From the NCBI RefSeq assembly GCF_033958435.1, contig NC_134152.1, positions 22,852,001-22,916,000 of the forward strand: 64,000 nt of DNA, given 5' to 3'. The stretch comes from Carettochelys insculpta (Eukaryota > Chordata > Testudines > Carettochelyidae). Position numbers and translations under genes: made by a program. Shown one piece after another: positions 28,201 through 35,018 of this stretch; the first letter of the stretch is position 1, and every line of letters begins with the position of its first letter. The notes under the pieces are model-generated. The model was not told where the DNA came from. It searched no databases and saw nothing but the letters and a program-made list of their open reading frames with translations.

Positions 28201-31200
28201 TCTGGCTAGTCCTATTTCCCAGCCAGACTTAGGAGGTGAATGAAGCCAGAGAAGGATTGTAATATGCAGAATTTAGAAATCAGAGCAAATCAAAGCCCTG
28301 GATCTAAATACCCCCTGAGTTTTATCAAAGCCCATCTCTTCTGCTCACAACTGCATATTTATGTTTCATCATGTGTATTTATGTGTTATGTCTTAGATTT
28401 AGATTATAAAATATTTGGGACAGGGATTGTCATTCACTATGTTTGTGTGATGCTTAGTATACTAGAGCTTCAACCTGGGTGAGGCCTTCAGGCACTATTG
28501 CATTAGACATGTTTAAAAAAAATAAAAATGAGATACATCTCAAATATAATTTGGATTTAAACACCCTCTGTTGTATTATCATAAATAAAAGAGCTTGTCT
28601 GACTCTGGTGAGTGTGGTAAAGTGCAGAAGTTTCTGTTCAATTATTTACATTTGTTTACTAACCTAAGATTTGTAAGCAATTGTTGTAGATTATAGCAAC
28701 AATGTTTTAATTTTATTTTGTAGGATCCAGCTTTTCCTTTCTTCGAAGGAGATGATTTAAAGAAACTTGCTCAAGAAGTAGCAAAAGCGAGACACTTTTT
28801 AATGCAAGCAAAATCCTTTAGGTGTGTATCTGTACAGGATCTTTCAATGAATTCTGCTTTTCTTTCATAAAGGGAGCCAAGGAAAATGTCACATGGTTAA
28901 AGAATGTCTGGCTACCACTTACTACTGCTTACAAAAGAATCAGTTTATTTCCTCTATATTTGTCTCTTGCACTCATGGCATTATTTTTAATTATGGGGAA
29001 AGGACATACAGGCAAGACTGCCTCCTGTAGAGGTTTTGTTCATGTTCTTATACTGCAGCCAGTCACCAGTATCTGAACATGTTCCAGAAATGCAATGAGC
29101 TGTGACTCGTATCTCTGTCACCTGTGTCTCCCTTTTCCTAAGTGAAAAAGTCCGTGAGGTTGTTTTTCTCTTTATGCACCTCTATCTTTTTCTCTACCAA
29201 ACCAATGAAGTACTTAGAATCACTTTTCTCTTTGAAGAAGATAGGAACTACCTGATGTGAGCTTCCTGTTCCCTGTTGCTCTTCAGTCTCCTTCGGCTGG
29301 ATTTCAGAATGTGAAGCATCAGTCCTACTTCAATCTGCTATTATAGTACCTGTTCCTCTGTTTCACTCTTGTGACTTCTCTGGCCTTCCACCTTCTTCTG
29401 CGTAGAAGTTCTTTCATTTACAGCTTCTCTTTTGGCATCTTTCAGCATCTACTGGCTGTCCAGCATTTCTCATTTCCTCACACTGTCAGGGTCCCACAGG
29501 ATTCAGTCCTGGCCCTTCCTTACTTCTCTCTCTGTTCTTTATCCTCATGGTTTAAGTTACCATCACTACAGCAGTGACTCTCGGACAATTTCTCTCTCTA
29601 TCTCTTCCCTTTCTGGATTTCCTGCCAGCGTTACAAGCTCTTATCACAAAGATATGGCACATATGGAGATACATACAATACTTTAAAGATTAAACCTAAC
29701 AAACTTGCATACTTTTACAAATAACCTTGCCATGCTTTGAAAAATACATTTTAAAAGCCCTATTCTTGTACCTAGCAAGAGCACAATAAACCAATTTTAA
29801 CAAGTATAGGTAAATTCTAGTGGATATTTACATCCCTACAATGACATCCTGATGTCACGTAGTGCCATGGCCAGTGCTTATTAACGTAAACCCTGGCACC
29901 TCTTGTTTCAGCAATTTGTAGCCCTGGCACCTCTAGGCTTCCTGTATAACTCTGATTTTAAAAAAATTGCTTGAGACCCAGAAGCTTTTCATTACAAAGT
30001 AAGCAATGGCCAAATCTAATAGGAGAGACTACATAACTACATGAGTTCCTTTAGGAAAAGTGCTATAATAAGTTTACATTCTCTTTTTCCTTTCAAATAG
30101 ATTGCTACTAGAAAAATGGAATTTGGACCAAAAGAACAATTCTTTTAAAAAGGAATCCTCAGGTAACCAGCACAAAGAAGTAATTGATTGTGTATTGTTA
30201 TAAGGGTTTTTCCAACTTTGAAGAGAGTCATTGCTTAATGTAAACAACAATTTATTCCAGCTATTTTAGTGCTTAATTCAGTTAGTTTAACAACAGCACC
30301 TAATAAATACAGGTACAAAGAAGTTCACAGGTTGTAATGTGTTTTGCCAGGATGAAAAGTACTACGTAGGCATATGCTTTTATTAATGAAAGCTCCATGC
30401 TTCAGAAAGAATGATTAGCAAAGCTCTTTTGGTGGCATAGTGCCCGCTATTATGTGTTTTTGCTGAAATTAAAATTTATTAGAGATTCTAGTACATGTGT
30501 CAGGTATAAAAACTTCGACTAATACAGCACTGTGTGCTTGGGTATCATCACATCCAAGTATAGGAGGGTAACAATAATTAGATTCCAAGGTGAAAAATGA
30601 AAGTGCTGTTTACCAAAAATTAAAATGAACCATAGATGCACTGTTTAAGTATGTACTAACTTAGCTGCTTCAATGCAGCTCTTCCCTGCTTCATTTAATA
30701 TGCTATATCCATAGACGTACATTGAACAAGGAAGCCCTTCTTCACTTGTTGTGAGTTCAGTGAGGCTACGCATGTTGAATATTATGTGCTATCTCTGTAC
30801 TTGGTTTGTGCATCTGTTTAGGTGCTTTACTAGGTCAGGCTGTGAAAGAGGGCGAAGACTCCGCCAGTTGGACCCTGCAGACTGGGTAGTAAATCAGACC
30901 CAGAATTCTGGATGTTAAAGTGTAACCGGTTAATCAGTTAGCCTCATCCTCCATGGATGAGGCTTATCTGCTACAATTAACCAATATGGACTGGAACAGA
31001 CTCCCTCCAGGACCGGCGCAGGTGGTAGTACTCTGGCTGGGCCAAAGGAGTCCCACCCACTATGGCCCTGGAAGGGGCAAGGTGGCTGGGGAGGTCCTCC
31101 CCACCACAGACCGGGTCTGTTCTGACCCAACTGGAGCTCCCTTACCCACAGCACACCTGGGGCTGCCACAGATGGGGGCTGCTCTGGAGCACCCTTGACC

Positions 31201-31323
31201 CATGGCAGCTCAATGGGCAGGGATGTTCCAGTCTGACCAGAGCAGCCCCTGTCCATGGCATGGGGGCCATTTCAGCCCAGCTGGGCTGGAGCAGCCTCCC
31301 CCGTTGCACCCACCCACCCACAC

Positions 31324-31413
<90 letters not shown>

Positions 31414-31732
31414 CCCTGTTTAACTGGTTAACCATTTAAAACTAGCATTTAACCAGCTAACCAATTAAATGGGATTTAACATCCCTACCCAGAATGCGCA
31501 TAAAGTTCAATGTCTGTAAGCATAGGAAAATGTTTTGATAATAAGCATTTTGAAGATTGAGTCAAATTTACAATGTAATTAATAGATAAAAAAGGAATAC
31601 AACTGCTTCTCCTGAGATTCAGAAATTTTTTATCATATATTATTGTCATAAGAATTGCTTCAATTAATGGACACTGCATGTTGAGCCTCTTTTTTATATA
31701 TATTTTTAACAGACTCAAGATATTGTCCGTGA
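4191..31732 (+). CDS. VWA3A: VWA3A, C-terminal ~720 codons in 19 exons (5' part outside window)
   Basis: Nineteen exons read in one continuous frame across 4191-4285, 5969-6088, 7427-7501, 8712-8856, 10362-10557, 11488-11558, 14501-14653 (3' end uncertain), 15372-15462, 16187-16297, 16830-16927, 17083-17235, 17901-18009, 20318-20462, 21618-21762, 22514-22665, 27936-28062, 28724-28821, 30101-30162 and 31713-31732. All have AG acceptors and GT donors, and every phase matches its neighbour. The product has two VWA-type modules: a degenerate one (exons 2-5) and one with an intact metal site DTSGSM...GNT...LTDG (exons 13-16). The family is von Willebrand factor A domain containing 3; VWA3A is preferred over VWA3B because SDR42E2 follows in the same orientation. 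The vertebrate protein is near 1,180 residues as I recall, so roughly 460 N-terminal residues lie upstream. Its molecular role is poorly known. Confidence 0.87.
4308..4552 (+). mobile_element. CR1 3' tail fragment
   Basis: Ends in gggctagatggacc, a tagtctgacc stretch and ggccattcttatgttct, the conserved CR1 3' end, in sense orientation. It begins shortly after the first visible VWA3A exon. 5'-truncated. Confidence 0.8.
4553..5030. other. VWA3A intron, nothing recognised
   Basis: AT-rich unique-looking sequence between a CR1 tail and small elements. No exon, RNA gene or repeat could be supported. Confidence 0.4.
5031..5360. mobile_element. MITE (TCTGTCGACAGA family), decayed
   Basis: Begins near ccttacactagaag and contains several tctgtcgacagaag and ctgtcaacagag palindromes as in 38687-39108. 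Abuts the next element. Confidence 0.6.
5368..5600 (+). mobile_element. MITE half (CCCCTTTGAAAGGGG family)
   Basis: Starts ggctgtgtctacactagc and continues ccccccttttgaaaggga, then gctaatgag blocks. No right terminus. Confidence 0.6.
5969..6088 (+). CDS. VWA3A: VWA3A exon b: start of degenerate first VWA module
   Basis: Encodes [20 protein letters not shown] followed by [20 protein letters not shown]. The hydrophobic strand ending in D-I-S-I-T-N-S sits where a VWA metal site normally reads D-x-S-x-S, so the last serine position is altered. Acceptor ttgtgtag, donor gtaagt. It enters and leaves with two bases of a split codon, matching both neighbours. Confidence 0.88.
6170..6800. mobile_element. 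possible Tigger/pogo-like fossil
   Basis: gttaaccaacactcaattaa near 6177 and gttaaccagcaccctctc near 6757 look like terminal GGTTAACC-type repeats; between them a decayed stretch (6440-6510) recalls the acidic, serine-rich C-terminus of pogo transposases. No intact frame. Confidence 0.3.
7427..7501 (+). CDS. VWA3A: VWA3A exon c
   Basis: Short 75-bp exon reading [20 protein letters not shown] then QSAW. F-G-S-D at its start matches the common second-strand motif of VWA folds. Acceptor tttttccacag, donor gtataa; phases fit both sides. Confidence 0.86.
8190..8608. mobile_element. palindromic MITE (TTTCGAAAGAGG family), CAT duplication
   Basis: 419 bp between CAT at 8187-8189 and 8609-8611. Almost the entire element is one inverted repeat: ggctgtgtctacacttgc with cctttttcgaaagagg on the left mirrors cctctttcgaaagagg and actgtagacacagcc on the right, with a centre near 8400. 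Shares termini with the Harbinger elements, so it is probably moved by them. Confidence 0.9.
8712..8856 (+). CDS. VWA3A: VWA3A exon d: middle of first VWA module
   Basis: Encodes [20 protein letters not shown], a linker, then [19 protein letters not shown] replaces the usual G-x-T of a working metal site, and L-L-T-T-G-V-P-D replaces L-T-D-G, so the third metal-site acid is lost. This module looks structural rather than metal binding. The 5' boundary lies 103 bp after a palindromic small element (8190-8608). Donor gtgagt. Confidence 0.9.
9400..9995 (+). mobile_element. Penelope-like element 3' copy with 14-bp target duplication
   Basis: 596-bp 5'-truncated copy flanked by identical tacagttacactag at 9386-9399 and 9996-10009. 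It carries the GIY-YIG endonuclease end of the ORF (9471-9830) and a 3' tail with gggtctttgcccacg and aggtgccacagg. The target is the end of an older small palindromic element, so the copy is nested. Confidence 0.88.
9471..9830 (+). pseudogene. GIY-YIG endonuclease domain of a Penelope-like element (partial)
   Basis: Open frame reading [20 protein letters not shown], then [15 protein letters not shown] and L-Q-R-E-T-A-E-L. The Y-I-G-Q-T...L-R-x-R series is the GIY-YIG nuclease core placed C-terminal to the polymerase in endonuclease-bearing Penelope-like elements. The H-x-x-x-H segment expected after L-R-x-R is altered (I-N-A-P-K-S). The polymerase is absent, so the copy cannot move by itself. 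Confidence 0.82.
10362..10557 (+). CDS. VWA3A: VWA3A exon e: end of first VWA module
   Basis: Reads [20 protein letters not shown], then [20 protein letters not shown] and a tail ending [13 protein letters not shown]. The strand [10 protein letters not shown] and the later GRFHWF are typical late strands of a VWA fold, as in the family pattern T-G-G-R-F-H. Acceptor ttgtcttatag, donor gtatgt. The exon starts in phase 0 and leaves one base. Confidence 0.92.
10719..11205. mobile_element. hAT-like non-autonomous element with purine-rich minisatellite core
   Basis: Begins caggggcaggtaataattt and ends near tgggttgtaccttgc, a decayed form of the CAGGGGTGGGCAAACT-type termini common in reptile genomes. 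The core is a run of related ggggtgcagga / gatctggggcaggg units. Confidence 0.55.
11488..11558 (+). CDS. VWA3A: VWA3A exon f
   Basis: Encodes [23 protein letters not shown], an acidic helix-like segment after the first VWA module. Acceptor attaccag, donor gtatgt. The downstream intron of about 2.9 kb carries three small Harbinger-type elements. Confidence 0.85.
12040..12248 (+). mobile_element. half of a MITE (one terminus)
   Basis: Starts ggctgtgtctacacgtgcc and continues with attcttccagaag-type blocks, but has no matching right end before the next element. Confidence 0.55.
12263..12671. mobile_element. MITE, same terminal family
   Basis: 409 bp from ggctgcatctacactgc to gctagtgtagaagcagcc; flanks TAT and TGT. 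Interior rich in ttttga/tcaaaa motifs. Confidence 0.78.
13826..14230. mobile_element. palindromic MITE, same family as 8190-8608
   Basis: 405 bp; termini ggctatgtatacactagc and gctagtgtagatgcagcc with cctttttcgaaagagg / cctctttcgaaagagg inside. The 3-bp flanks are TTT and TGT, so the duplication has decayed. Confidence 0.85.
14501..14653 (+). CDS. VWA3A: VWA3A exon g (3' boundary uncertain: 14653 or 14752)
   Basis: Starts after a strong acceptor (ttcttttcag) and reads [20 protein letters not shown] then [20 protein letters not shown]. The frame stays open to a TAA at 14756-14758. No good donor is visible. In-frame phase-0 choices are ATG|gttttg ending at 14653, GCT|gtagtc, or AGT|gtttaag ending at 14752. 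All rejoin the next exon in frame, so only transcript data can decide. Predicted to be helical and charged. Confidence 0.72.
15372..15462 (+). CDS. VWA3A: VWA3A exon h
   Basis: Reads [20 protein letters not shown] then [10 protein letters not shown]. Acceptor atgattttag, donor gtatgt. Begins in phase 0 and leaves one base. The T-L-I-W-R-P-x-S-A-K-A motif looks constrained in a non-repetitive setting. Low-complexity charged linker between the VWA modules. Confidence 0.75.
15880..16030 (+). mobile_element. CR1 3' tail fragment
   Basis: Contains the CR1 tail signature around attgggctagatgggcc and cctttgatctgagcc, decayed. Sense orientation, inside a VWA3A intron. Confidence 0.7.
16187..16297 (+). 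CDS. VWA3A: VWA3A exon i
   Basis: Reads [20 protein letters not shown] then [18 protein letters not shown] very basic K/R cluster precedes a short strand-like stretch. Acceptor ttgtag; the donor is gg|gtacgt. Both phases fit. Linker exon; no domain recognised. Confidence 0.78.
16298..16829. other. VWA3A intron, nothing recognised
   Basis: AT-rich intron. Near its end, cccattgacttcagc is a short piece of an ancient vertebrate LINE/SINE tail seen also at 57409-57420; nothing else stands out. Confidence 0.35.
16830..16927 (+). CDS. VWA3A: VWA3A exon j
   Basis: Encodes [20 protein letters not shown] then [12 protein letters not shown]. The acceptor follows a long T/C tract ending tctttctag; donor gtattc. 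It closes in phase 0. The segment lies between the two VWA modules. Confidence 0.82.
17083..17235 (+). CDS. VWA3A: VWA3A exon k
   Basis: A 51-codon exon reading [20 protein letters not shown], then [20 protein letters not shown] and [10 protein letters not shown]. Acceptor ctcttaaaag, donor gtaagt, phase 0 at both ends. Basic and well conserved in appearance; no named domain. Confidence 0.88.
17901..18009 (+). CDS. VWA3A: VWA3A exon l
   Basis: Reads [20 protein letters not shown] then [17 protein letters not shown]. The heptad-like pattern suggests a helix or short coiled coil just before the second VWA module. Acceptor ttgttctag, donor gtaggc; leaves one base. Confidence 0.87.
18010..19247. 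other. VWA3A intron with poly-A tract at 18967-18981
   Basis: Contains a 15-base A run that may mark an old retrocopy, and a minus-strand open frame at 18176-18484 without splice or start context. No gene supported. Confidence 0.35.
19248..19460 (+). mobile_element. MITE half (CCCCTTCAAAGGGG family)
   Basis: ggctgtgtctagactagcc at 19248 followed by cccaacttcaaagggggcg; cttcaaagt motifs inside. Right end not found. Confidence 0.55.
19808..20069. mobile_element. palindromic MITE (ACACTGCAGTTAGAAACTG type)
   Basis: About 262 bp from gggttgtctacactgcag to agtgtagacatac, with mirrored inner blocks (gctagcctgagcc / ggctgcagcc and gctcaggcta). Shares only TGTCTACACT with the other families. Confidence 0.65.
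20318..20462 (+). CDS. VWA3A: VWA3A exon m: second VWA module with intact metal site
   Basis: Reads [20 protein letters not shown] then [25 protein letters not shown] is a textbook metal-ion-dependent adhesion site at the end of a hydrophobic strand, which identifies the VWA fold. Acceptor ggattag, donor gtacgt. Ends with two bases of an arginine codon completed by the next exon. Confidence 0.94.
20463..21617. other. VWA3A intron, nothing recognised
   Basis: AT-rich. A segment at 21200-21475 (gagctcagggccgcac, ctcaaggtcacatag) resembles MIR-type SINE sequence, too decayed to classify. Confidence 0.35.
21618..21762 (+). CDS. VWA3A: VWA3A exon n: second VWA module
   Basis: Encodes [20 protein letters not shown], then [20 protein letters not shown] and [14 protein letters not shown] is the second strand of the fold, and G-N-T supplies the metal-site threonine. 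Acceptor ttgccag, donor gttagt. Confidence 0.93.
22514..22665 (+). CDS. VWA3A: VWA3A exon o: second VWA module
   Basis: Reads [20 protein letters not shown], then [20 protein letters not shown] and [14 protein letters not shown] gives the third metal-site acid and I-H-T-I-S-F-N-C is the following strand. Acceptor tgctttttcag, donor gtatat. Confidence 0.94.
22830..23780. repeat. unclassified interspersed repeat in VWA3A intron
   Basis: Begins aatgttccctctaatctttt near 22830; the reverse complement of the same edge appears at 32876-32898 and a version at 58190-58225. Three occurrences of one edge indicate a dispersed repeat, probably LTR-type, whose family I cannot name. Confidence 0.45.
24217..24480 (+). 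mobile_element. Penelope-like element 3' end inside a small Harbinger-type element
   Basis: Matches the 47.9-48.19 kb copy from tgagtca to the acttgactgc end and splits the 24010-24562 element. A short near-duplicate (gtgttcat / gttttcat) flanks it. It contains a hammerhead-like core at 24395-24421. Confidence 0.75.
24395..24421 (+). ncRNA. hammerhead-ribozyme-like core in Penelope-like 3' end
   Basis: CTGAAGA, one unpaired A, a stem GTGGG/CCCAC closed by TCTGT, then GAAA: the conserved hammerhead pattern CUGANGA-stem II-GAAA. Hammerhead motifs are known in Penelope-like elements. The extra A between core and stem and a poor stem III leave activity uncertain. Confidence 0.5.
24690..26060 (+). 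mobile_element. Harbinger-like element remnant related to 36236-38185
   Basis: Starts ggctgtgtctgcactac. The region 24810-25020 (gcattgcattgtggg, cctgttgcattctggg, gatgtcatcatccc) is the reverse complement of 37870-38035 in element 36236-38185. The following 1 kb has duplicated blocks (cctgcccttgacttatgcc near 25022 and cctgcccttaactcacgc near 25233). A purine-rich coding-like stretch at 25755-25935 could be the end of a Myb-type ORF. Confidence 0.5.
26517..26800. mobile_element. MITE (CCCCTTCC/GGAAGGGG family)
   Basis: gccgcatctacactagcc, then ccttccttttggaaggggc; centre palindrome aagccccttattcct / aggaataaggggctt at 26717-26754. Right terminus degraded (ccccgtctacatggg). Confidence 0.6.
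27061..27761. mobile_element. GC-rich 701-bp MITE with CTTCGAAGTAG/TTCGACGT motifs
   Basis: Termini cactaagggtgcgtctac and gtaggcgtagccttagtg are inverted repeats. Subterminal cttcgaagtag, ttcgacgttga and tacttcgacgtag repeat through it. CpG-rich compared with its surroundings, suggesting youth. No clear duplication: flanks are gat and tgt if the CACTAAG edge is used. Confidence 0.75.
27936..28062 (+). CDS. VWA3A: VWA3A exon p: end of second VWA module
   Basis: Reads [20 protein letters not shown] then [20 protein letters not shown]. The A-x-Q-T-G-G-R-Y-H motif is the classic final strand of this VWA subfamily. Acceptor ttgtcaacag, donor gtatgt. The preceding 5.3-kb intron is the largest complete intron of the gene here and is mostly transposon. 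Confidence 0.93.
28063..28723. other. VWA3A intron, nothing recognised
   Basis: AT-rich; no repeat edges or exon candidates beyond chance open frames. Confidence 0.35.
28724..28821 (+). CDS. VWA3A: VWA3A exon q
   Basis: Encodes [20 protein letters not shown] then [12 protein letters not shown]. An acidic patch is followed by an amphipathic helix. Acceptor ttttgtag, donor gtgtgt. Confidence 0.9.
29370..29690 (+). mobile_element. L2-like LINE reverse-transcriptase fossil
   Basis: In shifting frames the segment resembles an L2 polymerase core: a stretch near 29487-29520 reads like [13 protein letters not shown] after decay, and 29553-29580 reads [10 protein letters not shown] in place of the active site Y-A-D-D-T. 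No intact frame. Confidence 0.45.
30101..30162 (+). CDS. VWA3A: VWA3A exon r
   Basis: Short exon reading [20 protein letters not shown]. The acceptor follows a strong pyrimidine tract ending tttcaaatag; donor gtaacc. It leaves one base, completed by the terminal exon. Confidence 0.75.
30915..31480. repeat. unclassified repeat bounded by GGTTAAC-type motifs, containing the microsatellite
   Basis: Left edge taaccggttaatcagttagc (30921-30940) and right edge aactggttaaccattt ... ccagctaaccaattaaat (31421-31470) look like short inverted or clustered GGTTAACC motifs; the GC-rich interior is unlike the AT-rich flanks. Probably a DNA transposon remnant. Confidence 0.4.
31306..31416. repeat. (CA)n microsatellite with CCCA interruptions
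   Basis: About 110 bp, beginning with cacccaccca units and ending in a pure ca run before ccccctgtt. Explains the Thr-His and Val-Cys runs in all overlapping frames. Confidence 0.98.
31713..31732 (+). CDS. VWA3A: VWA3A terminal coding exon
   Basis: After a long T-rich tract ending tatttttaacag, the frame reads DSRYCP and then TGA at 31730-31732. Acceptor strength and phase agree with the preceding exon, but only six residues are encoded, so another terminal exon cannot be excluded. With this end the visible coding sequence closes exactly in frame (2,166 bases with the short form of exon g). Confidence 0.6.
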
Positions 31733-32144
31733 CGGATAAAAGAGATGGACTATCATCCTGAAAATTATTGCTAGCATCTTTGTATAGTGATGTCAACAAA
31801 CATCTATTTCCACCAAAAAGATATATACATAAATCCTAGAGTTGAAGAGAATGTATTTGCCAAAAAGATTTTGCAAATAATAGTTTTCACTTCTTGGTCT
31901 ACATTTTTTCTTTGCTGCCATCAGAAGTAGAAAGGAAAGACTATTCTAGAAATCAGACACACAAACAACTAATACTCTTTTATGCGTCTAATGTCCAGCT
32001 GAATTCACTGGGGTCCAACTCAATTTTCAACGAAAATCAGGGGAGAGACTGCCTTTGTTGGTAGTTTGTTCTGATTTCTTTGGTAACAGCATGTTCAATT
32101 CCAAAGAGAGTTAACATGTATTCACAGGAGTCTTATTCAAGGAC

Positions 32145-32360
32145 AGTAGGTCCATCAGTGGCTTTTACCCAGGATGGGCAGGGATGGTGCCCCTAGCTTC
32201 TGTTAGCCAGAAGCTGGCACAGGGTGACAGGAGGGATCATTTGATGATTCCCTCTTTTCTTCATTCCCTCTGAAGCACCTAGCACTAGCCATTTTTGGAA
32301 GACAAATACTGGGCTAGATGGACCTTTGGTCTGACCCAGTATGGCCATTCTGATGATGTT
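32145..32360 (+). mobile_element. CR1 3' tail fragment downstream of VWA3A
   Basis: Shows gggctagatggacc, then tggtctgacccagtatggcc, with a preceding block shared with the 4.3-kb copy (attccctctgaagcac, tagcactagcc). 5'-truncated. Confidence 0.8.
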
Positions 32361-32481
32361 GTATAGAACTCAGATGTATCTGCCCCCTGCTGTAACCCAG
32401 GAGACCTCACTCCATTTCCATAGCTGAGATAGAGCCCAGGAGTCCTGACAGTGTCTGTCTCTCTCTTTCCACAAAATTAGT

Positions 32482-32487
32482 AATAAA
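32482..32487 (+). promoter_or_regulatory. candidate VWA3A polyadenylation signal
   Basis: First AATAAA I see after the VWA3A stop, about 750 bases downstream. It lies just beyond a CR1 tail (32145-32360), so it may not be the native signal. A CATAAA near 31829 is a weaker, nearer alternative. Confidence 0.25.
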
Positions 32488-33176
32488 GTAAGAATACGCA
32501 TTAAAATTTTAAGCCTAACCATCGTCCTTTAAGTGCTTCCCACAAGATGCCAGAATATGTAGATAGTAGAGCTGAGTGGGTCAAATATTTATTCAATTTT
32601 CTTTCTTTTACATAGAAATTAGATAAGTGCTCCTTATCACATAGTTGTCAAGTTATCTGCCAAAAAACTAGAGATTAAGTGCCTTGTAGCTTCTGGAAAA
32701 AGCTAATAGGAGAAGTGGGGAAGGAATCAATCCCAGCTCTTCTAAATCTGTTCCCTCCTCCCTATGCCCTCATTCTGCCTCCCCATCATGGCGTACACAG
32801 GTTGCCCTCTGTCTGAAATCTGAAATGGTGCCCCTGAACATTGGTGTACAGAAGAAAACTCATTCCAATCAAGAGTGGAAAAAATTAGAGGGAACACTGG
32901 CATCTAGGATTAAATAAATCTTGGCCCCACTGATGAAGTCATTGGGAAGTTTGCCATAGCCTTTTGAGCCATAATATCCTCCCAAATGTTTAGCAGACAT
33001 AATATTAAGTAGAAATGGGCCAGAGATGTAAAGTCCATATACAATCTGAATTTTTCCAAAGCCCATGTATATTTACATCCCAGGTCTTGTTTCAGCCCAC
33101 CTCAGATATTAATTATGAGTGTATATGTCTGGGAAAAGTAATGTAGGACAGATGTACAAGATGGGGTACTCCTATA

Positions 33177-34995
33177 GCTGCATCTACACTAGCACGGTCT
33201 TGCAAAAAATACATCGAAAACCGGGAGCTTGCAGCCCACTCTTCAGAAGGAAGAGTTCTCAATCATGCTGGCCAGCTGGTGCACAGAGACTCCCTAGCTG
33301 GTGGCAGCAGGAATCTATGATCTCTGTGTCTGGCAGTCATTAGAGCTGCACAGACCCAGAAACCCAGTGGCAGAAGCTGAGCACATGCTAGCAGAAAGGA
33401 CAGTACGAGCCCCACACAGCAGGCCCTCTCGGCCGTGTCCGGAGGTCAGACCCAGCAGATGGCCAGCAGCCAGCTCCGCAGGGTCCCCCCTCAGAGCCCT
33501 CACAGGGCTTGCAGGAGCTTGGCCAGCCATCGAAGAAACTGGTGGCATTGTGGACAGACCTGGAGCTGCGAGACTTCCTAGGACTGTGGCAGGAGGAGGA
33601 GTCCTAGGGGAGATGAGCAGCAAGTGCCACAACGCAGCCACCTTCTCCCGGCTTGCAAAAGGACTGGCCACCTGGGAGCACCCTGCCCATACCCCTGACC
33701 AGGTGGGGAGCAAGGTCAAGGAGCTGTGGCAGGTCTATGCCCAGGCCCAGGACTCCGCCGGCTGCTCAGGTACAGGTCTCATATCCTGCCCCTACTACAG
33801 GGAGCTCCTCAGCCTTCTGGGGCCCAGCAACAGCTCCCTGCCCACTGTCCCGGACACCGAGGCAAACGAGATGCGCCCTGGGGACGAGGAGGAGTTGGGA
33901 CCTGAGGAACGCCCAATGCACCCAGAGCTGGAACTGGCCACCAAAGTCTCCAGCGAGGAGGGGCATCATTATAGACCTCCCAGCCCAGTTGTTGAACTGG
34001 GCAACAGCTAGCAGGAAATTGCTGGACTTCAGTGAGGGACCCTGGCTCGCAGAGTGGGGGTGCCACAGCTGCCAGCAGGCCACCCACACACAAAGCAAAC
34101 CCAGGCCAGACACAGATCAGCTGGCCAGGGTTCCCAGCACACTGCAACAGCTGCCACTGACACTCAGCACCCACCCCTGTGGACAGCACCACAAGCTGCA
34201 CACATGGGGAGGGAGGGAGTGGGGCTGGACCACAGCCAAGGACTGCCCCACATGGATTGGGACCCCCAGAGCACGCACAATATCCCGTGGCCACCTGCCG
34301 CTGGACGGGGACTGGTTGTCTGCAGAGGTATGGGGGTCACAGCCCTCGTGCTGATACCAAGAGACTGACTGTCTCTTCTTCTCCATCCCTGCTGCTATGC
34401 TACAGGAGGGCCAGGAGGGCCCCAATCCTCTGTGGTCCCGGACAGCCAGGCAGAGAAGGGGGACTGGTCACCACCCCCAGCAACACAACGAGGGGCCCAA
34501 ATCAGGAGGGCATGATGGCAGGACACTGATGCTGACATCACGTGTGGCCTGGCGGAGATGGCAGTGCACACCTCTGCATGGACATGACCCACCATGCGTG
34601 GTGCAGGGCCACATGGGAGTTCTTGATGGGCCACCTCCAGAACACAACAGCAGCCTTGCAGGAGTATTCGGGGCTCCTGGCCTGCCTGCTCCCCACCACT
34701 ACCCCCACTCCCACCCCTGCTCCCCCTGCCGCCCCCTCTGCCCGCCCCCCCGCCACTACTGCTCCCACCCCCATCACTGCCAGCCCCCAGCCGAGCCTGT
34801 TCCCACCCCCACTCCTGCCCCTCCCCACTGAGTCCACTCCTGCTGAACTGCCCCCCACAGCCCTACCTCCCCATGCTACCCGCCCCTACCCAGCCCTGCT
34901 GGGGACCCCGGACCAGACGTGGGAGGGGATCCCAGGGCCGACGGGGCTCTTGGCTATCCACCTCTGCCCCAGAGTAGTGTTGGCAGTAGACACCC
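33177..34995 (+). mobile_element. PIF/Harbinger element A (only the Myb gene recognised)
   Basis: Begins with the terminus agctgcatctacactagc at 33177. The far terminus was not found, so the 3' limit is the end of recognisable Myb tail sequence. GC-rich, unlike its AT-rich surroundings. Confidence 0.65.
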
Positions 34996-35018
34996 AAATG
35001 TATGCAGAAAACAAGTGA
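33540..35018 (+). pseudogene. Harbinger Myb/SANT-like protein A (frameshifted)
   Basis: A first helix L-W-T-D-L-E-L-R-D-F-L-G-L-W-Q-E-E-E at 33549-33599 stops at a TAG; the rest of the trihelix (C-H-N-A-A-T-F-S-R-L-A-K-G-L, S-K-V-K-E-L-W-Q-V-Y) continues from 33625 in another frame. Acidic and proline-rich tails follow; H-A-W-C-R-A-T-W-E-F at 34591-34620 matches the tail of copy B. Not a host gene. Confidence 0.72.

Larger units (their letters stand above)
31733..33176. other. VWA3A 3' flank and start of intergenic region
   Basis: Would include the 3' UTR. It holds a CR1 tail (32145-32360) and the edge of a dispersed repeat (32820-32900, minus). No coding sequence. Confidence 0.4.

Noticed and set aside
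31062..31435. Overlapping open frames rich in Thr-His or Val-Cys
   Set aside because: They are translations of the (CA)n microsatellite at 31306-31416 and appear in several frames on both strands.
4191..31732. Assignment to VWA3B instead of VWA3A
   Set aside because: The proteins are similar, but the co-oriented SDR42E2 next door is the known neighbour of VWA3A, not of VWA3B.
33301..34831. Several long GC-rich open frames as possible host genes
   Set aside because: They are fragments of one frameshifted Harbinger Myb/SANT gene and its antisense shadows; the trihelix motifs occur in two frames of the + strand.
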